A stretch of 7,659 bases of DNA from CAYJOG01 sp964371695 [NCBI: uncultured bacterium] (GTDB lineage Bacteria; CAYJOG01), in NCBI GenBank assembly GCA_964371695.1, contig CAYJOG010000118.1:1-7659 (forward strand), read 5' to 3'. This document shows positions 1-6,000 of the stretch, one piece after another; the stretch's first letter is position 1, and every line of letters starts with the position of its first letter. The notes beneath the pieces are model-generated. The model worked only from the letters and a program-made list of their open reading frames with translations. It was not told the origin of the DNA and ran no database searches. Both the position numbers and the translations under genes were made by a program.

Positions 1-3000
1 GGTGATCCTGCGAAACGACGACGGCGTGGGGGGCCTCACCAACACCGACATCGTCAACGCCACCCCCGCCGTGGCGGACAGCGACATCACCGAGTGTTAC
101 GCCCTGGCGGGCAGCGTGGTGAACTTTGCAGCCAGCCAGATGGTGGTGATCCCCAACGGCCACTCGGTGATCATGAACGCCAACATGAGCACCAATAACA
201 GCGCCGGCGCGGGCGTGAACGTGCAGACCGGCGGCACGCTGGACCTCGGTGGCGCGTTCACCTTCACCAGTCGCCGCCCGGCCACCATCGCGGGCACGCT
301 CAAGATTCCCAACGGAGCCACCTTCAACAACGCCACCGCCAGCGCCACCTTTGACGCCACCGGCGGCGCCATTGATTTCACCGGCACGGGCAACCAGGGG
401 GTGCTGCATTTTGAGGTCAACCCCATCAGCTTGGGCACGCTGGACAGCGCGGCGGGCATTGTGCAATACGGCCAGAACACCGGCGGCAGCATTCTGGCCG
501 ACGACTATTACCGCCTCACGGTGAACGACGGTGTGGCGGGGGTGCAGGTGTATACCCTGGCGGGAACCACCACCGCCAACAACGTGTACGCCAACGCCGG
601 TGAGGTCAACCTCAACGGCCAGTCTCTTACGGTGTGGGGCACGGCGGCCAACAGCATTCTGACGGATGCCGGTGAAATCCTGAACATCGCGGGGGGCACG
701 CTCACCCACACCCAGAGTGCGGGCACCGTGGTGAACAACGGCACCATCACCATCGGCGCGGGCACGTTCACCGCAGGCGGGGCCACCTGGACAGGCAACA
801 CCACCGGCGCGCTCACCTTCACCGGCGCGGGCACACTCAACATCAACAGCGTCGCCATCACGGGCAACGTGCTGGCCACCACCTTCACCCAGGGCACGGG
901 CACGGTGGCGTTTGGTTACAGCGGCGGCAACACCAATGTGCCCGCCCACACCTATTACAACCTGTCGGTGAGTGTGACCAGTGCGCGCACCGCCAGTCTC
1001 ATCGGCACCACCACGGTGCAGAACAACCTCACGCTCAATTCCGGCACCTTCGACCTCAACGCCCAGATTCTGCAATTCACCGCCACCGCCGGGGCCAACC
1101 TGAACGGCGGCACCTTCAAGAGCACCCTGGGGGGCGGCACGGTGCAGAACTCCGGCGGCGCGGGGTATTACTTCACCGTGAACGGCTCCACGCTGAACGT
1201 GACCTCGCTGACCTTTACGGGGGCGGGCGCGAACGGTTTTGACATCAACGGCACCACCAGCCCGGTCACGGCGCTCAACAACATCACGTGGTCAGGCGGC
1301 ACGACCACCTATCTGCGGCTGTCGGGGGCCATGGGCACGCAGACCTTCAGCGGGCATGTGTTCCCGGCGGGCGTCACCAACGTCACCTCGGTGGGCGGCA
1401 GCACGGGCACCGTGAGCATGGCCAGCGCCACCGGCACAGGGGTGGGCGACGCCAACGAATCCGAAGGCGGTACGGTCATCAACTGGCCCGTCACCTATAC
1501 CATTTCGGGGACCTACGACAACGTGACGCCCGTGAGCATCGCCATCAACGGCAGCAAGGTGTCCACCTACAACAGCGGCGGCGGCACTTATTCCTTTGGC
1601 ATCACGGCCAACACAGGGGACATCCTCACCCTGTGGTATGACAACAACGCGGCGGGCAGCAACGGCTGCCGTCTGGCCAAGTTCACCGGGGCCAACATGA
1701 CCACCGGCATGGACATGACACAGGGCGAGTTCATTCTGGGTCAGGATGGCGCAGGCAGCACCACCACCAGCGACGCCATCACCGGGTTTGTCACCGGCGA
1801 GGCCAACGACATCTGCTACAGCTATCTGCTGCTGGCCATCACCACCAACAACGACGTGGCGGTGCGGGTGCCCACAGGGGCCGCTTTTACGCTGGCAGGC
1901 ACCCTGACGGTGAATCAGGTGGCGACGGGCATGATTGTGGGCGGCACGTTCAGCCAGAACACCAACACCCTCACCGATCTGGGGGGCCTGAACATCGCCA
2001 CGGGCGGCGTGTACACCGTGAGCACCGGCGGCGGCTCTGTGGCGGGTGTCACCACCATCAGCGGTTCCTTCACCAAAAACGACTCCGGGGGCACCTTCAC
2101 CTTCACCGGAAACCTCGACGCCACCGGCGGCGTGGTGAATGTCTCCAACAGCGGTGTCATCCAGTTGCGGGGCGTGAGCAATCCCTCGCTCGGCACCTTC
2201 ACCAGCGACACCACCGGCATTGTGCAATACAACTGCACCGCCAACTGCACCGTTCCGGCGGGAGCCTATGGCCGGTTGCAGGTTTTTGGCCCTGCCTTCA
2301 CCCACACCCTGCTTGGGAACAGCTCGGCCAACAACCTCACCAACCAGGCGCTGTTTGTGTACAACAACGGCACCATTTTTGATCTGGCGGGTTACACCTT
2401 TGCCGCCACCGGCCAGGTGCGCGTGGGCAACGCGGCGGCGAACACCTCGCGCCTGAACCTGTCGGGCGGCACGCTCAGCAGCACCACCTCGGGGCTGGTG
2501 GTGGACGCCGCCACGCTGGATGTGGGCAGCGGCAACGCCACCTTCACCACCACCTACACCCAGAACCCGGCGGGCGACCTGCTCATCAGCACCGGCACCA
2601 TGCGGGTAGACGGCAACTTCAACATGACCGGCGGCAACCTCACCTTCAGCGGCGCGGGCAACCTCATCCTCAAGGGGGCCACCCTCACCTCACTGGGCAC
2701 CTTCACGCCCGCCACGGGCACGGTAGAGCTTTCCGGCTCCAACACCCAGACCATTCCGCTCAACACCTACAACAACCTCACCATCAACAAAACCGCGTCT
2801 CTCGCCAGTCTGGCGGTGGGCAGCACCACGGTAAACAGCACCCTGAGCGTCACGGGCGGCACACTCAACATCAACGGCCAGACGCTGCAATTCGCCGCCG
2901 GGGCCACCGCCAGCCTCACTGCGGGCACCCTGCAAAGCACCACCATCGGCGGCAACATCACCCGCACCGGTGTGGGTGCGTTTTCCTTTACCGTGAACGG

Positions 3001-6000
3001 AGCCGCCCTGAACGTGAGTGAACTTTCCTTCAGCTATGCCGACGCCAACGGTTTCAACTGGCAGTCGGGCGCACTCACGGCCTTTAACGGCGTGAACTTC
3101 ACCAACGGCACCACCACCCACATGACCATCGCCGATGTGCTCACCGGCACCTTCAGCAACCTCACGTTCGACGGTGGCGGCGGTGTGCCCTTCAACATCA
3201 CCAAGCAGGGCACCACCGGGGCCATCACGGTGAACAACCACAGCGGCGCCGGCACCGGCGAGAGCAACGACGTGGACCCCAACCTGCTGGTGACGTGGTC
3301 GGGCACCGTCACCTACACCGGCACGTTCGACGGCGTGACCGACGTGGGCATCGCCATCAACGGCACGGTGGTGGACGTGTGGACGGCGGACTCTTCGCCC
3401 TACACCTTCACCGTGGGGGCCACCACGGGAGACAAAGTGGTGGTTTATTACAACAGCACCGTCACGCGGGGGGCCGTGGCCACCGTGGCCACCAACGGCA
3501 ACATCACGGGCATGGACCTGACGGTGAACCGTCTGGTGATCCGCAGCGACGGCGACCCGACGGGCATGCTCACCAGCGACATCATCACCGCCTGCCCGGC
3601 CACCTCCGGTTGTTACACCAACCTGCCCTATACCATCGCGGGGGGCGCGGTGAACCCCCGCGCCGCCACCACGGTGCAGATTCCCGTGGGGCACATCTAT
3701 AACATGGACGGCGCCAACACCCACGCCGCCAGCCCCACCGGCACACTGATCATTGACGGCAACCTGACGCTGGTGAACTTCACCTACAACACCAACACTG
3801 CGGCTTGTGACATCAACGGCTCCGTCACCATCAACGGTTCGGGATTGCTGGACTGCGGCAACTTTGACGCCACCGGGGCCACCATCACCATGGGGGGCGC
3901 GGCCACCAACATTCAAATCAGCGGCAACGTCACCAGCATGGGCACCATCACCACCACCATGGGCACGGTGATTCTCGACGGCACCGGTGCGCAGAACTTC
4001 CCCGCCGCATCACTCTTCAACCTCACGCTGAACAACGGCGGCGGCTGCGGCACACCCAAAAACCTCACGGGCAATATCACAGTGGCGGGCACACTCACAC
4101 CCAACAGCGGTTGTCTGCAAACCGACGGCTTCAACATCACCGGGGCCATCCTCACCGTCACCAACAACGCCAATGCCCGGCTGGAGGTCAACGGCGGGGC
4201 CAGCACCTTCACCGGCAACGCCGCCATCGGGGCCGCCGGGCAAATCCTGATGACCAGCGGCACGCTCACGGCGGCGGCCAACACCACCGGCGCGGGCACG
4301 CTGCAAATCGTTGCGGGTTCCTATGTGAGTTCCGGCACCATGAACATGACCGGGGCCATCAACTTCACCGGCGCGGGCACGCTGGATCTCGCCGGCACCG
4401 TCACCAACCTGGGCGTGCTCATGACCACGGCGGGCACGGTGCGTTATACCGGCAGTGTCAACCAGGCCTTTCGGGCCGACACCTATTTCAATCTGGTCAT
4501 CAGCAGTTCCGCCACGGTCACGCTGGGGGCGGGCACCAACCAGGTTGACGGCACCCTTACCCTGCAGGCGGGCACCCTGGACATCAGCAGCCGCACCCTC
4601 ACCATGGGCAGCGGGGCCATCGGCAGTCTGACTGGCGGCATCTTCAAGGCCACCACCGTGGGCGGCACGGTGACCGGCGCGGGGCCAACCCGTTTTGCCT
4701 GGACAGTGAACGGCAGCGCCATGAATGTCAGCAACATGGCCTTTAACGGGGCCGACGCGAGCGGCTGGAAATGGCAGTCTGGCACGGTGAGCAACTTTGC
4801 GGGCATCACCTTCACCAATGGCCTCACCACCCACATGACGGTGGACGGCGCGGTGGGCACCTTCCCCGCCAGTTCGCTGAACTTCGACGGCGCGCCGGGG
4901 GTGCTCAACGTCACCTCCACCGCCGGAGCCAGCGGCACACTCATCATTGTCGGGGCGGTCTGCACGGCGGGCACCGGCATCTGCGAAGACTACGACGTGG
5001 ACAGCGGGGCCACCATCACCTGGAACACCACACTCACCTATGAAGGCACCTGCGACCAGAACGGCGCGACCATTTCGCTTTCCGTGGCTGGCGCGGCCCC
5101 GGTGCTCACCACCGCCTGCAACACGGCGGGTGTGCCCAACTGGCAGATGACCCCCACGGCGCTTCAGGTGCCGCTCAACAGCGTGAACACCCTTTATTAC
5201 GACGGGGCGGCGTCAAAGGGCGTCATCCTCACCAAGTCCAACGGGTCTCCCCACACTGATCTGAACCTCGCCATCGGCGAGCTGCGCCTGCGCGATGAAA
5301 CTGCAAACGGCCTCACCAACACCGACCTGAACACCGGCAACAACGCCGACGCTGTGGATATTCCCTATGTCACCGCCGGTGGCGCGGGGGGCAGCAACAT
5401 GACGGGCACGGGCGGCCTGAACGTGCGCGTGGTGACCGGCCACATCTGGGCTCCCGGCAACAACGACAACACCACCGCCGCCAACCTGAACGTAGACGGC
5501 AAAATCATCATGAACACAGCCGCCCGGTTTGTACGGGCAGACGGCACCACCACCATTCCCGGCACGGTGCAGTTTGACGCCACGGGTTATCTGGACATCA
5601 ACGGGCCGTTCAACGCCACAGGCGGCACGCTGGACTTCAACGCGGCGGGTTATCTGCAAATGGCCACCACCGGCGCGGGCATCACGTCCTTTGGCAACGT
5701 CACGCCCATCAACCTCACCACCGGTCAGGTGCGGCTTGACGGCAACGCCAACGTGAACATTCCCGCGCTCACCATTCCCAACTTCCTGGTGGCGCTCACC
5801 GGCGGTGGCATGGCCATGGCCACGGGCACGCTTTCGTTCAGCAACCAGTTGGTCATCACCACCGGTGGCCTGGACACCAACGGCCAGTCCGTGACGGTAA
5901 ACGGCACCGCAGGCAACACGGTGCAGATCAACGGCGGCAACATCACGGTGTCCACCGGCTCACTCACCTCGGCGGCGGGCGGCACGTTTCTTAACCCCGC

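Larger units (their letters stand above)
2..1486 (+). repeat. Module 1 (5' truncated by the window edge)
   Basis: This is the first of four tandem modules, defined by alignment to the other three. The window opens inside the E segment (ILRNDD...TNTDI), so the C segment of this module, about 80 residues in modules 2-4, should lie just upstream. Then come E to about base 163, DM units at 350-634 and 791-1078, the R block at 1031-1438, and the junction ending in INW at 1478-1486. DM and R overlap by about 16 residues because the closing GTFDLNAQ phrase belongs to both alignments. Bases 164-349 hold strand repeats such as TGGTLDLGG and AGTLKIPNG. The module has a single Cys (codon 95). Confidence 0.8.
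1487..3298 (+). repeat. Module 2 (complete, 604 codons)
   Basis: This complete module runs from the residue after one junction Trp to the next junction Trp (codon 3296). Order: C at 1487-1726, E at 1727-1882, strand repeats to 2113, DM units at 2114-2401 and 2618-2893, R at 2846-3250, and junction at 3251-3298. The stretch between the two DM units (2402-2617) is free-form strand repeat, for example NLSGGTLSST and ATLDVGSGNATF. This module and module 3 share the closest R blocks in the window. Confidence 0.85.
3299..5023 (+). repeat. Module 3 (complete, 575 codons)
   Basis: This is the shortest complete module. Order: C at 3299-3526, E at 3530-3694, strand repeats to 3862, DM units at 3863-4138 and 4340-4606, R at 4559-4969, and junction at 4970-5023. 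It is the most Cys-rich module, with eight Cys codons (3593, 3611, 3806, 3854, 4046, 4112, 4961, 4982) that fall into four neighbouring pairs. The inter-unit stretch at 4139-4339 carries strand phrases such as GTLTAAANTTGAGTLQIV. Confidence 0.85.

Noticed and set aside
2-4. GTG as a possible start codon of the large gene
   Set aside because: The residues that follow match internal E segments of modules 2-4, so the gene continues upstream. A ribosome binding site cannot be judged with one base upstream.
1292-2305. Second long minus-strand open frame (about 337 codons)
   Set aside because: Same shadow effect. It crosses the junction between modules 1 and 2, which is explained fully by the plus-strand protein.
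3295-3702. Plus-strand frame giving a His/Arg-rich protein
   Set aside because: His/Arg-rich translations are the expected out-of-frame reading of Thr/Asn/Gly-rich codons. It lies wholly within module 3 of the real frame.
2690-3916. Long open frame on the minus strand (about 408 codons, Gly/Ala/His/Arg/Val-rich)
   Set aside because: It lies opposite the plus-strand repeats. GC-rich codons ending in C or G for Thr, Asn, Gly and Ala leave the complement free of stops. The product shows no domain logic and only mirrors the plus-strand repeats.
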